Below are positions 26,161 to 35,507 of a DNA stretch of 64,000 nt, piece by piece. The notes below the pieces were generated by a model. The model had not been told where the DNA came from, did not search any database, and worked only from the letters and a program-made list of their open reading frames with translations. The position numbers were made by a program, and so were the translations under genes. The stretch lies in contig NZ_VOQR01000001.1 in NCBI RefSeq assembly GCF_007995065.1, positions 127,001-191,000 on the forward strand, written 5' to 3'. Each line of letters starts with the position of its first letter. Position 1 is the stretch's first letter. The stretch comes from Sphingomonas ginsenosidivorax (GTDB taxonomy: Bacteria > Pseudomonadota > Alphaproteobacteria > Sphingomonadales > Sphingomonadaceae).

Positions 26161-26391
26161 TCAGTCCTTGGCGCCGGTATCGATGGGGGTATCGGAGGGG
26201 TGGTCCGCTTCGGCCTGCTTCGCGCCGGCCTCGCTCTCGCGCAGCCCCTGCTTCTCGACCGCGGCGTTGCCCGTGATCTTGCCGATGGCTTCGCGCACCG
26301 AGCCCTTCGCCTGCAGCACGCGGCCCTTGCCCTTTTCGCCGGTGTCCTTCGCGCCAGTGTCCTTAGCGCCCGTGTCCTTCGCGCTGGTCAT
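26161..26391 (-). CDS. CsbD-like stress protein with KDTGA repeats
   Basis: 76 aa. The core GSVREAIGKITGNAAVEKQG is the CsbD signature, preceded by a repetitive N-terminus of AKDTGAKDTGAKDTGEK. CsbD proteins are small hydrophilic stress-induced proteins of unknown activity. Its ATG overlaps the stop of the PAS-LuxR gene (ATGA), so it is translated from the same message. Confidence 0.8.
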   Translation of the reverse strand: MTSAKDTGAKDTGAKDTGEKGKGRVLQAKGSVREAIGKITGNAAVEKQGLRESEAGAKQAEADHPSDTPIDTGAKD

Positions 26392-27917
26392 GCTGCTGCG
26401 TCCTTCACGTTGGTGCCGCTGCGGTGCGGAGTCGGCAGGGAATCGCCGTCGAACCCGCGGGCGCGGGCCCAGGCGGCGGCGGCGTTGCGGCGGTTGACGC
26501 CGATCTTGGCGTAGATCCGCGCGACATGGTTGCGCACCGTGTTGCCGGTGACGTCGAGCGCGCGCGCGATCGACTTGTCGTCGAGCCCGCGGCAGATCAG
26601 CGCCAGCACCTCGCGTTCGCGCTGGGTCAGCTCGTCGAGCCCGACGCCGGCCGGCTCGGCGTCGGGCGTGCGGATCCGCGCGAGCTTCTCCATGATCGAG
26701 CGGCTCAGCCAGCTGGTGTCCTTCATCACTGCCTCGATCGCGTTGACCAAGTCGCGCTCCGACGCCTTGCGGACGCTGATGTCGCGCATCGCCCACAACA
26801 CGCAGGCCTCGTCGTCGAGCTGGATCGGCTCTGCCGAGACCATGCAGTCGAGCACCTGGCCCTCGTTCGACCGGATCCGTACCTCGCGGTCGCGGATCGG
26901 GCGGCCGGCCTCGATATCCGCCTCGATCGCCTCGCGCAGCGCAGGCGTCTCCCACAGGTCGACATCGCCGAGCGGACGACCGATGATCTCGGCGCCATAG
27001 CCCGTCAGCGCGGTGAACGCCTCGTTGACGTCGCACAGCCGGTGGCCGTCCAGCGCACCGATCGCCAGCGCGACCGGCGCCAGCGAGAAGGTCCGCATGA
27101 ACCGCTCCTCGCTGTGGCGCAGCGCGGTCTCGGCTTTGCGTCGCGGCTCGAGGTCGGCGAAGGTGAACAGCATGCAGGGCTGGTCGCCCATGTCGATCGG
27201 CTGGCCGGCGACGATGACCAGCTTGGTCCCGCCGCCCGGCAGGCCGAGCTCGGCCTCCATCTGCGGGATCGTGCGCCCTTCCGACAGCCGTTCCTTGGCC
27301 AGATCGCGCTTCTCGGCGCGTTCCAGCACGTCGATATCGTACACCGTCCGCGACAGAATCGTCGCCCGGTCATGCCCGGTCATGTCGATAAAGCCCTGGT
27401 TGACCTTCACGAACCGCAGGTCGCACAGCCGGCAGATCACCGCCGGCGCCGGGTTCGCGTTGAACGACTGCTCGAACCGGTCCTCCGCCTCGAACTGTGC
27501 CGACACGTCCTGGATCACCATGACCAGGCATTCGGGCTCGTCCGCGTCGTTGGTCAGCACCAGGCTGCGGACCTGGTGGACCCAGCGCGGTTCCGCCTCG
27601 CCGGCCACCGCCACTTCGACGACGACCTGCGAGAACGCCTCGCCCGACACCACCCGCTCGATCGGGTAGTCGGCGTCGTTCAGCCGGTGGTTGTTGCGAT
27701 AGCGCAGCTGGAACCGCTGGCGATACTCGTCGACGTCGGCCCCGAGGTCCTCGACCGAATCGACCCCGTGCATCCCGAGCGCCGCTTCATTGGCCCACAG
27801 GATGCTCTGGTCGGGGTCGACCAGTATGACGCCTTCGTCGAGCCCCGCAATGATCTGGCGCAGGTGGCGCAGATCGGCGGAGTCGCGCAACGACTTGAGG
27901 GGCGGGGCCGACGTCAC
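26388..27917 (-). CDS. Multi-PAS LuxR-family transcriptional regulator
   Basis: 509 aa from GTG 27917, 5 bases after the stop of the upstream CsbD-type gene. The open frame runs further back, but that part is antisense to the CsbD gene. Three PAS domains follow one another (IIAGLDEGVILVDPDQSILWANEAA; FNANPAPAVICRLCDLRFVKVNQ; FSLAPVALAIGALDGHRLCDVN), each with a PAC-like end. The C-terminal 65 residues form a LuxR HTH: LTQREREVLALICRGLDDKSIARALDVTGNTVRNHVARIYAKIG (in order). There is no histidine kinase, so it is a one-component regulator sensing through PAS. Its operon with two CsbD genes points to a stress response. Confidence 0.85.
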   Translation of the reverse strand: MTSAPPLKSLRDSADLRHLRQIIAGLDEGVILVDPDQSILWANEAALGMHGVDSVEDLGADVDEYRQRFQLRYRNNHRLNDADYPIERVVSGEAFSQVVVEVAVAGEAEPRWVHQVRSLVLTNDADEPECLVMVIQDVSAQFEAEDRFEQSFNANPAPAVICRLCDLRFVKVNQGFIDMTGHDRATILSRTVYDIDVLERAEKRDLAKERLSEGRTIPQMEAELGLPGGGTKLVIVAGQPIDMGDQPCMLFTFADLEPRRKAETALRHSEERFMRTFSLAPVALAIGALDGHRLCDVNEAFTALTGYGAEIIGRPLGDVDLWETPALREAIEADIEAGRPIRDREVRIRSNEGQVLDCMVSAEPIQLDDEACVLWAMRDISVRKASERDLVNAIEAVMKDTSWLSRSIMEKLARIRTPDAEPAGVGLDELTQREREVLALICRGLDDKSIARALDVTGNTVRNHVARIYAKIGVNRRNAAAAWARARGFDGDSLPTPHRSGTNVKDAAA

Positions 27918-27921
27918 GCGG

Positions 27922-28287
27922 TCAGTCGCGCGAGCCGTGCACGAACCAGGCGATGCCATAGCCGATCGCGGCGGCACCCAGCGCCCACAGCAAAGGCGCA
28001 TCCTTTGCCGATTCCTGTGCCGTGCGTGCGCCGCGCTTGGCCGCTTCGGCGGCGCGGTCGGCGGCCTCGCGCGCGTCGCTGCCGATCTTGTCGGCCAGCT
28101 CGGGGGCGCCGTCGACGACGTCCTCGATCGCCGACTTCGCCCGGCCGTACAGGTTCTGTGCGCCACCGGCGACTTGGTCGACGACGCCGTCGACCTGCCA
28201 GTCGCGGCTGTTCACGGTATCGCCGACGGTCTTCTCGACCTTGCCGCCGACATAGCGCGCGCCGCCCTGGAATTCGTCCTTGTTCAT
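27922..28287 (-). CDS. CsbD-family protein with C-terminal membrane helix
   Basis: 121 aa. The N-terminus (GGARYVGGKVEKTVGDTVN, then QVDGVVDQVAGGAQNLYGRAK) is CsbD-like; the middle is Ala-rich and helical (AREAADRAAEAAKRGARTAQ); a single hydrophobic helix (LLWALGAAAIGYGIAWFVHG) ends the protein. It heads the three-gene minus-strand cluster with the PAS-LuxR regulator. It probably sits at the inner membrane. Confidence 0.8.
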   Translation of the reverse strand: MNKDEFQGGARYVGGKVEKTVGDTVNSRDWQVDGVVDQVAGGAQNLYGRAKSAIEDVVDGAPELADKIGSDAREAADRAAEAAKRGARTAQESAKDAPLLWALGAAAIGYGIAWFVHGSRD

Positions 28288-28423
28288 CGCGTCATCCTTT
28301 TCGAATTGGCCCGTCGCCCGCGTCCGTCATCATGCGGAACACGGTCGGTCGCTCGGAACAGGATGCGTAAAGACTCAACGCGGATGCTTGGTTCCTGGTA
28401 TTTTTGCAGCAGGATCGTGGCTG

Positions 28424-28606
28424 TTATGTACTAGAAGGGGAGACGGCACGCTGTGCATACAACGCGGCGAACCGTTCGTGCAGCGTCCGGGTGGAGCCAT
28501 CGTCGGCGATCGCTGCGCGATGCGCATGCCACTCGGATCGCTGCCGAAAATAGAGCTGGTCGGTATCGTCGTCGTCGGCAAAAATCATAGCGGATTGGTC
28601 CGTCAC
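28424..28606 (-). CDS. Small conserved hypothetical protein, about 60 aa
   Basis: Starts: GTG 28606 with GGGAG 9 bases ahead is preferred; GTG 28615 and an internal ATG (MIFADDDD) are alternatives. The helical pattern LYFRQRSEWHAHRAAIA, then RTLHERFAALYAQR, looks like the short QRAExH...AHxxLAxxY proteins frequent in sphingomonads. No function is known to me. It is isolated, with about 136 bases to the CsbD gene. Confidence 0.55.
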   Translation of the reverse strand: MTDQSAMIFADDDDTDQLYFRQRSEWHAHRAAIADDGSTRTLHERFAALYAQRAVSPSST

Positions 28607-28765
28607 GGCGCTCACTCCCGGAAGATAGAGCGCCGTCGTTACGGCAACGCGGTATGCCGCGCGTGATCGGAAACACCCATCGCGCGTGGTAGAAATGTCA
28701 GACGGGTGGTCGATTTTCCCGTGCCGGCCGGCCCGGTCGCACCGGGATCGGTGCCAGGGTCGTGC

Positions 28766-29674
28766 TCAGCGCAGATAGCTGGACAGGCTCAGTCCCGAGA
28801 GTTGCGCGAACACCGAATAGCTCGCCTGCAGCATCGTCTTCTGTTGCGCGAGGTCGATCGCGACCTGGCCGAGATCGGCATCCTCATTGTCCTGGATGAT
28901 CCCCTGCAACAGCGTGCTGCGGTCCTCCGCGCGCACCGACAGCGTCTCGGTCTGCGCCTGTTTGCGGCCATTCTCGGCGTTGACGGTGCGCAGGCTCTCA
29001 AGCCCGGTATCGATCTGCCCCGCCGCGGTCGCCAGGATGCCGAGCTGCGCGGCGGTCGGCGGGTCGCCGATCGCGCCGGCGCCTGCCAGCGTCTGGAACG
29101 CCGCGTACAGCCCCGATCCGATATCGCTTGCGGTCACGCCATATTCGACGTCGAGCCCGTCGGCGGCGCGCACCGTCGCCTTCACGCCGTCATTGGCGAA
29201 GGCGGCGCTGGCGGGCACGCCGATCGTGCCGGCGAGCGTTTCGGGCAGGAACGGGGGCGTGTCGGTCTGCGATCCGCCGAACAGCGATCCACCGCCGTCG
29301 CTGGCATTCAGCGCCGCGCGGAACTGGCCGAACGCCGCGGTGATGCTGTCGGCGAGGCCGGCCGCGCGGCCGGTGCCGACCGCGGTCATCAGCTCCTGCT
29401 TCAACGAACTCGCGGCGGTGTCGATGGTGGCCATGTGCGCGTCGTTCAGCGACAGCGTGGTGGCGACGCGGGTCGCGACCGCGACATAGGCGTCCTGCTG
29501 CGCCATCAGCGAATGCGTCGACAGCGTGCGCACCGCCTCGGTGCCGAGCGCGGCATAGTCCGGCGCCTTCTTGCCCGTCGCCAGCTGCTGCTGCGTCGTC
29601 GCGAGCAGCTGTTGCGCGTGCTGGATCGCGACCGACATGCTGCGCTGGAGCGGGATGGTGGCGACGCGGGACAT
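28766..29674 (-). CDS. flgL: Flagellar hook-filament junction protein FlgL
   Basis: 302 aa. The N-terminal coiled segment (IQHAQQLLATTQQQLATGKK) and C-terminal one (DADLGQVAIDLAQQKTMLQASYSVFAQLSGLSLSSYL) are flagellin/FlgL-like. It is somewhat short for FlgL but lies 10 bases downstream of flgK, the classical order. FlgL is exported by the flagellar T3SS and forms the last junction layer before the filament. Confidence 0.88.
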   Translation of the reverse strand: MSRVATIPLQRSMSVAIQHAQQLLATTQQQLATGKKAPDYAALGTEAVRTLSTHSLMAQQDAYVAVATRVATTLSLNDAHMATIDTAASSLKQELMTAVGTGRAAGLADSITAAFGQFRAALNASDGGGSLFGGSQTDTPPFLPETLAGTIGVPASAAFANDGVKATVRAADGLDVEYGVTASDIGSGLYAAFQTLAGAGAIGDPPTAAQLGILATAAGQIDTGLESLRTVNAENGRKQAQTETLSVRAEDRSTLLQGIIQDNEDADLGQVAIDLAQQKTMLQASYSVFAQLSGLSLSSYLR

Positions 29675-29684
29675 GGGGCTTCCT

Positions 29685-31784
29685 TCAGCGGATCATCGAG
29701 ATGAGCGTGTCGTACATCTGGCTGGCAGTGCTGATGACGCGCGCCGAGGCGGAATAGCTGTTCTGCAGCACGACCATCTGCGCCAGCTCCTCGTCGATAT
29801 TGACGCCCGAGAAGCTGTCGCGCCGGTTGACGGCATCGTCGCGCCGCGCGGTCGCGTCGTCGAGCGAGGATTTCGCCTGTGCCGCCGCGGTCCCGGCATT
29901 GCCGAGCAGCTGCGCGGTGAACGCAGCGGTCGAGGTCACGCCGTCCTTGCCGAGATCGACCCGGCCCGCCAGCCGGTCGGCGAACAGCGTCGCGCCGCGG
30001 ACGTCGCCGGACCCCAAAGCCTTCGCGCCGACCGCGGCCCCCGTCTGCAACTGCGCGAGCCCCAGCTTGCCCGCGTTGCCGCGAATGTCGGGCCGGACGC
30101 CCGCGCTCGCGACGCCGCTCGTCGCGCCGGTCAGCTGGACGATGCTCGAGAACGACCGGCCCGAGCCGAGCCGGTCGGTGGTATCCGACGGCACCGACAG
30201 CATCGCACCGGCGATGCTCGGCTTGGGCGAGAACTGGATGCGCCCCTTGTCGTCCATCGCGAAGCTGCCGAAGCCGGCGATCGGGCTGGCGTTCAGTTCG
30301 GTGACGAGATCGCCGAAGGTCGGGCCGACCGATCCCGTCATCGTATAGCTGCTCATCGCCCGGCCCGACGCGTCGCGCAGCACGATCTGCGCGGACTGAC
30401 CGGACGCGAAGCCGTGCGGGTCGGCAGGGACGAAGCCCGACGGCACCAGCGGACTGTCCGCGCTGCGGATCAGGTCGTTCATCCCGAAATACTGCGAGAG
30501 GCCGACGCCCGCGCGGTCGCTGGGTACGGTCGGGTCCTGCGCGATGACCACGCCGTTGCCCGCCCCGTTCGCGGTGATCGACAGGATCCCGCCGGCAAAG
30601 GACGCCGTGCCGCTGCCGCCGAGCCCGGTGTTGATCGCCGCGACCGCATCGTCGACCGTGGCGGTCGGCCCCAGTGCTGAAAAGTCGATCGTCGTCGATG
30701 CGACCAGCGCGCCCGATCCGCTCGTGACCGCGAAGACGGCAGACCCCGTGAACCCCAGCCGGTCGGTCCCGACCAGCCCGGATTGCCGCCCGGCTAGCTG
30801 CGCCGGCGCGGGCACCGTGGTGGCGGCGTTCGACGCGGCATTGAGCGTCTGTGACAGCCCGGTGAACAGCACGCCGAGCTTCTCGCTGAACGCCGGCAGC
30901 GCCCGGTCGCGCAGGTCGAGCAGCCCGCCGAGCTTGCCGCCGACCGCCGCCGAATCGAGCACGTCACCGGTCGCCGCGCCGACGCTCGCGCCGCCATCGG
31001 CAAAGCGCAGCGCGATGACCGGGAAGTTGGTCTGCGGGCCGAAACTGGCAGCGGCGGGCATCGTCAATTGCCGCAAGCGGTTGTCGAGCAGCGGGATTCC
31101 CGACGCGGTGTCGATCGATACGCGGCCATCGGGCTGGTCGCGGACCGTCACCTTCACCAGCCCGCTCAGTTCCTCGATCGCGGCCATGCGCTGGTCGACC
31201 ACGCCCGCCGAGCTGCGCCCGTTGCCGTCGAGCCGTGCGGCGGTGCCGTTCAGGTCGTTGATGCGGACCAGCAGGCTGTTGATCCGGTCGACCGACTGGC
31301 CGACTTCGGACTGGACGTCGGATCGCAGCCCCGCGACGTCGGTGCCGAGCTGGTTGATGGAAGTGATCGCGTCCTGCACGTCGGCGACGAACGCCGCGGC
31401 GGTCTGCGCGGAGGTCTGCGTGCCGGTCATCGCCACCGCCGACGACGCGATCGCGTCGAGCCGCGCGGGCAGGCCATATTCCGCCCCCGGCGCGCCGACC
31501 AGCGACTGGAGGCGGTCGAGATAGGAGGCGGTGACGCTGGCCGACCCGATGTCGCCCGCGCGCCGGTACACCGTCGCCTCGAGGAAGCTGTCGGCGATCC
31601 GCGACGGCTCGCCGACCGTGACGCCGTTGACCCGCCCCGCCGACACCCCGGTGGTCTGGCTGACGGTTTCGCGGGCGTAACCGGGCGTGCCGACATTGGC
31701 GATGTTGTTGGACACCGAACGCAAGCCCGCCTGCGAGGCTGCCAGCCCCGATATCGCCGCAGACATGATCTCGTTCAGTGACAC
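29685..31784 (-). CDS. flgK: Flagellar hook-associated protein FlgK
   Basis: 699 aa. The N-terminus has the rod/hook signature (AISGLAASQAGLRSVSNNIANVGTPGYARE) and the C-terminus the matching helix (SGVNIDEELAQMVVLQNSYSASARVISTASQMYDTLI). It is longer than enterobacterial FlgK (about 550), the extra length being in the Gly/Ala/Ser-rich exposed middle. It is co-oriented with flgE upstream (44-base gap) and flgL downstream. Confidence 0.93.
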   Translation of the reverse strand: MSLNEIMSAAISGLAASQAGLRSVSNNIANVGTPGYARETVSQTTGVSAGRVNGVTVGEPSRIADSFLEATVYRRAGDIGSASVTASYLDRLQSLVGAPGAEYGLPARLDAIASSAVAMTGTQTSAQTAAAFVADVQDAITSINQLGTDVAGLRSDVQSEVGQSVDRINSLLVRINDLNGTAARLDGNGRSSAGVVDQRMAAIEELSGLVKVTVRDQPDGRVSIDTASGIPLLDNRLRQLTMPAAASFGPQTNFPVIALRFADGGASVGAATGDVLDSAAVGGKLGGLLDLRDRALPAFSEKLGVLFTGLSQTLNAASNAATTVPAPAQLAGRQSGLVGTDRLGFTGSAVFAVTSGSGALVASTTIDFSALGPTATVDDAVAAINTGLGGSGTASFAGGILSITANGAGNGVVIAQDPTVPSDRAGVGLSQYFGMNDLIRSADSPLVPSGFVPADPHGFASGQSAQIVLRDASGRAMSSYTMTGSVGPTFGDLVTELNASPIAGFGSFAMDDKGRIQFSPKPSIAGAMLSVPSDTTDRLGSGRSFSSIVQLTGATSGVASAGVRPDIRGNAGKLGLAQLQTGAAVGAKALGSGDVRGATLFADRLAGRVDLGKDGVTSTAAFTAQLLGNAGTAAAQAKSSLDDATARRDDAVNRRDSFSGVNIDEELAQMVVLQNSYSASARVISTASQMYDTLISMIR

Positions 31785-31828
31785 GCGCGTGCGTCCTCCC
31801 CGTTATGTGTCCGTTGCGGCGTCGTAGT

Positions 31829-33130
31829 TTACCGCTTCAACGTGTTGATTTCCTGCAACATTTCGTCGACCGTCGTGACGATCTTCGACGACGCGCTATA
31901 GGCGCGCTGGAAACGGATCATGTTGGTGAACTCCTGCGCCAGGTCGACCGTCGACGTCTCCAGCGCGCTCGCCGAGATCATGCCCGCGCCGAGCGACCCC
32001 GGCGCGTTGATCGCGACGCTGCCCGATTCATCCGAGATGCCGTACGCATTGCCCGGCAGGCGGTTGAGCCCGTCGGGGTTCTGGAAGCTGGCGAGCGGCA
32101 ACTGGTACACGTCGCGCGTCGTGCCGTCGTCAAACACCGCGCTGACGATTCCCGCATCCGAGATCCGGACCGAGGCGACGCTGCCGAGCAGCCCGCCATC
32201 GACGCTCGACGAGATCAACGACGAGGTGCCGCCGAACTGCGTCAGCCCGTCGAGCCCGCCATCGGTGCCGAGGCTGACCGCGATCGGCCCGGTGCCGGCC
32301 CCATTGGTCCAGGTCGGGGTGAGTGCTGCGAACATGCCCGGATCCGACCCCGCGAGGTCGAGGCTGCCGTCGCCGTTGAACGCGACCGCACCGCTCGCCA
32401 GCAAGCCGCCGGGTGCGGTCACGTCGGTCGCGGGCGTGGCATAGACTTCCCCGACCCAGCTGTTGGGCCCGGTCTTGAGAAACGCCATCGTGACGGTGTG
32501 CTTGCCGCCCTGCGCGTCCGAGATGTCGAACGGACGCGAGAATTGCGCGGGCGTCGCGCCCGAGGCCAGATCGCCCGCGGTGTAGGTGCCGGTGAACGCC
32601 GCCGCGGTCGCATCGAGATTGGCGCGCATCTGCAAACGGCTGGTCGCCGTCGCGGTGCCGGTCAGCTGGCTCAGCCGCACCGGGACCAGCGACCCGAGGC
32701 TGCCGGTGTTCGCATAGCCGCCCTGCGCGTCGAGCGGCCAGCCCTGCAGATAATAGCCGCCCGAGTTCTTCAGATACCCGGCCTTGTCGGGCGTGAACGA
32801 CCCGGCGCGCGTATAGGCGACCTCGGCATTCGCGCCGAGCCCGGTGCGCGTGACGAAGAAGCCCGCGCCGTCGATGCCCATGTCGGTCGTGCTGCCCGAT
32901 GCCGCCAGCACGCCCTGCTTGGAGACGAGTGTATGCGTCACCGCGTTGACGCCGCCCGCCGAATAGGCCGCCGAGCTGCGTCCGCTGGACACCAATGTGC
33001 GGAACTGCGCGTCCGCGGTCTTGTACCCGACCGTGTTGATGTTGGTGATGTTGTCCGCGACGCTCGCCATCGCGGCCGATTGCGCATTGAGACCGGACAC
33101 ACCGGCGAACAGGGCGGAATAGATGCTCAA
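31829..33130 (-). CDS. flgE: Flagellar hook protein FlgE
   Basis: 433 aa from a TTG at 33130, with GGAGA 7 bases ahead. No ATG is in frame at the conserved start, and the reading SIYSALFAGVSGLNAQS begins immediately after it. The N-terminal rod motif (MASVADNITNINTVGYKTADAQF) and the C-terminal ETSTVDLAQEFTNMIRFQRAYSASSKIVTTVDEMLQEI are diagnostic for FlgE. It starts the flgEKL transcription unit and is divergent from flbT. Confidence 0.93.
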   Translation of the reverse strand: MSIYSALFAGVSGLNAQSAAMASVADNITNINTVGYKTADAQFRTLVSSGRSSAAYSAGGVNAVTHTLVSKQGVLAASGSTTDMGIDGAGFFVTRTGLGANAEVAYTRAGSFTPDKAGYLKNSGGYYLQGWPLDAQGGYANTGSLGSLVPVRLSQLTGTATATSRLQMRANLDATAAAFTGTYTAGDLASGATPAQFSRPFDISDAQGGKHTVTMAFLKTGPNSWVGEVYATPATDVTAPGGLLASGAVAFNGDGSLDLAGSDPGMFAALTPTWTNGAGTGPIAVSLGTDGGLDGLTQFGGTSSLISSSVDGGLLGSVASVRISDAGIVSAVFDDGTTRDVYQLPLASFQNPDGLNRLPGNAYGISDESGSVAINAPGSLGAGMISASALETSTVDLAQEFTNMIRFQRAYSASSKIVTTVDEMLQEINTLKR

Positions 33131-33254
33131 GACAGGTCTCCAGGAAACGGGAATGGCCGCAGCGATAGCGCTCCTTACGTTTGTAGGATGGTCGCGCACG
33201 GAACGACGGATCGCCGGCACATTTTTCGGGAAACCGATCTGCGTTTTGCCCTCC

Positions 33255-33260
33255 TATAAT
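33255..33260 (+). promoter_or_regulatory. TATAATG -10 box before flbT
   Basis: CCCTCCTATAATGGAAG, 29 bases before the flbT ATG, giving a short leader that contains GAGGA. No -35 of the TTGACA type is seen at the normal distance. Confidence 0.5.
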
Positions 33261-33288
33261 GGAAGGACATCAATCGAGGACCGGACCC

Positions 33289-33690
33289 ATGACACTGCGA
33301 ATTTCCCTGCGTGACGGCGAGCAGGTGATCGTCAACGGCGCGGTGCTGCGCTCGATCGGGCGCACCGATCTGTGCGTCGAGAACAGCGTGACGGTGCTGC
33401 GCGGGCGCGAGGTCATGTCCGCCGAAGACGCCACCACCCCGGCGCGCCGGCTCTATTACGCCTGTATGCTCGCCTATATCGACCCGGACGGCGCGGCGGC
33501 GCACCATGACGCGATCGTCGGCTATCTGCGCGGCCTGGTCGGCGCACTCGAAGCCCCCGAGGCGCGCGCCGCCTGCACGCGGTTTGCGTGCAAGGTCGCC
33601 ACCTCCGATTTCTACCGCGCGCTGGCCGATTGCCGCGCGCTGATCGCCTACGAGGCCGACGTCTTCGCACGCGCCGACCAGGCCGCCTGA
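33289..33690 (+). CDS. flbT: Flagellin mRNA regulator FlbT
   Basis: 133 aa from ATG 33289. MTLRISLRDGEQVIVNGAVLRS, then VLRGREVMSAEDATTPARRLYYACMLAYID, fits FlbT, which in Caulobacter binds flagellin mRNA 5' leaders and represses translation until hook assembly. It is normally beside flaF and flagellin genes. Here it leads fliI (12-base gap) and flaF is 7 kb away. Confidence 0.85.
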   Translation: MTLRISLRDGEQVIVNGAVLRSIGRTDLCVENSVTVLRGREVMSAEDATTPARRLYYACMLAYIDPDGAAAHHDAIVGYLRGLVGALEAPEARAACTRFACKVATSDFYRALADCRALIAYEADVFARADQAA

Positions 33691-33702
33691 GCGTAAGCCC
33701 CG

Positions 33703-35058
33703 ATGAAGACGCTCGCCGCCGCCGCCCGCAGCTTGCGCGACCTGTCGCCCGATCGCCGCTTCGGCCGGGTGATCGGCGTGCGCGGCACGCTGATCGAGGT
33801 CGAGGGGCTCGACGGCGCCGCCCGGATCGGCTCGCACATCACCGTGACCGCCGCGGACGGCGTGGTCGCCGCCGAGGTCACCGGGCTCGATCGCAGCGTC
33901 GCGCATTGCCTGCCGTTCAGCGATCCACAGGGGATCGCATCGGGATCGCGCGTCGACCTCGTTGCCGGGCGGTTCGTGGTGCGGCCCTGCGATGCATGGC
34001 TCGGGCGGATGGTCGACGGCCTCGGCGCACCGATCGACGGCAAGGGGCTTCTCCCGGTCGGCCTCGATCCGCGCCCGATCAAGGCACCGCCGCCGCCTGC
34101 CGCGGAGCGCGCGCGCGTCGGTGCGCGGATCGGCACCGGGATCCGCGCGCTCGATATCTTCGCGCCCCTCTGCACCGGCCAGCGGCTCGGGCTGTTCGCA
34201 GGCTCGGGCGTCGGCAAGTCGGTGCTGCTGTCGATGCTCGCGCGCTGGACCGCGTGCGACGTCGCGGTCATTGGCCTGGTCGGCGAGCGCGGTCGCGAGG
34301 TGCAGGAATTCGTCGAGGACGATCTGGGCCCCGACGGGCTCGCGCGCAGCGTCGTCGTCGTCGCGACCTCCGACGAGCCAGCGCTGATGCGGCGCCAGGC
34401 GGCGTGGACCACGCTCGCGATCGCCGAGCATTTCCGCGACCAAGGCCTGAACGTGCTGTGCCTGATGGATTCGGTCACGCGCTTCGCGATGGCGCAGCGC
34501 GAGATCGGGCTGGCGAGCGGCGAACCCGCCGCGACCAAGGGCTATACCCCGACGGTGTTCGCCGAACTGCCGCGGCTGCTCGAGCGCGCGGGGCCGGGGC
34601 GGCCGGGGCAGGGCTCGATCACCGGCCTGTTCACCGTGCTGGTCGACGGCGACGATCACAACGAGCCCGTCGCCGACGCGGTGCGCGGCATCCTCGACGG
34701 GCATATCGTCATCACGCGCCGCATCGCCGAGCGCGGCCGCTATCCGGCGATCGACATCCTCAAATCGGTGTCGCGGACCCTGCCGCACGCGCTGGCCGAG
34801 GATCAGAACGCGCTGCGGCTGGCGGCGCGCTCGCTGTTGTCGACATACGGCGACATGGAGGAGATCGTTCGCCTTGGCGCGTACAAGACCGGCGCCAATC
34901 CCGAGGTGGATCGCGCGATCGCGCTCGCGCCGCGGATCGAGGCACTGCTGATGCAAACCAAGCGCGACCGCGGCGACGTCGCGGACAGCTTCGCCGCGCT
35001 CGCCGCGATCCTGGAAGACGCAGGCTCGGGGACTGTCGAGCCGGAGGATGCGGCATGA
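33703..35058 (+). CDS. fliI: Flagellar export ATPase FliI
   Basis: 451 aa. Walker A is GLFAGSGVGKSVLL; Walker B is VLCLMDSVTRFAMAQRE; the FliI/SctN motif GYTPTVFAELPRLLERAGPG is present. It hydrolyses ATP at the base of the flagellar type III export gate. It overlaps the next gene by ATGA. Confidence 0.95.
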   Translation: MKTLAAAARSLRDLSPDRRFGRVIGVRGTLIEVEGLDGAARIGSHITVTAADGVVAAEVTGLDRSVAHCLPFSDPQGIASGSRVDLVAGRFVVRPCDAWLGRMVDGLGAPIDGKGLLPVGLDPRPIKAPPPPAAERARVGARIGTGIRALDIFAPLCTGQRLGLFAGSGVGKSVLLSMLARWTACDVAVIGLVGERGREVQEFVEDDLGPDGLARSVVVVATSDEPALMRRQAAWTTLAIAEHFRDQGLNVLCLMDSVTRFAMAQREIGLASGEPAATKGYTPTVFAELPRLLERAGPGRPGQGSITGLFTVLVDGDDHNEPVADAVRGILDGHIVITRRIAERGRYPAIDILKSVSRTLPHALAEDQNALRLAARSLLSTYGDMEEIVRLGAYKTGANPEVDRAIALAPRIEALLMQTKRDRGDVADSFAALAAILEDAGSGTVEPEDAA

Positions 35059-35507
35059 TCACCCCCTATGATGCCGCGCTGCGCCTGCGCCAGCGCGAGA
35101 TGGACGCGGTGCGCCTGTCGATCAGTGTCGAGGTCAACCAGATCGTCCTCCTCGACCGCCACCGCGACACGATCGACCGGACGGTCCGGCAGGAACTGTC
35201 GCTCGCCGGTAGCGACCCGATGCTGTCCGCGCATGCCTTTGCCGGTCGCATGCGGGCGCAGCGCGAGGCGCTCGGTCGGGACCGCCAAGCCAGCGACGGC
35301 CGGCTCGCGGTGCTGCGCGCGCAGGCCGCGGACGCGTACGGCGCGGTGCGCGCGATCGAGGGTGCGGCGCTGCGACACCGCGAGGACGCCGCCCGCCTCG
35401 CCGCGGTCGCCGAACAGAGCCAGATGGACGATTTCGCCGCGGCCGGCTTCGCGCGCGCGCGCCATGCCGCCCGCCGCGCCCGCGCAACGGACGAGCGTCT
35501 CGCATGA
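35055..35507 (+). CDS. FliJ-like export chaperone/stalk
   Basis: 150 aa, almost wholly alpha-helical with heptad-like Leu/Ala spacing (RLRQREMDAVRLSISVEVNQIVLLDRHRD). Sequence conservation of FliJ is low; the assignment relies on helical coiled-coil character, length and location directly after fliI with overlapping stop and start. FliJ docks into the FliI hexamer and couples it to FlhA. Confidence 0.65.
   Translation: MITPYDAALRLRQREMDAVRLSISVEVNQIVLLDRHRDTIDRTVRQELSLAGSDPMLSAHAFAGRMRAQREALGRDRQASDGRLAVLRAQAADAYGAVRAIEGAALRHREDAARLAAVAEQSQMDDFAAAGFARARHAARRARATDERLA

Noticed and set aside
28377..28395. Possible EcfG-type promoter (GGAAC ... CGTT on the minus strand) before the CsbD gene
   Set aside because: The spacing is 10 bases instead of the usual 16-17, so it is probably chance.
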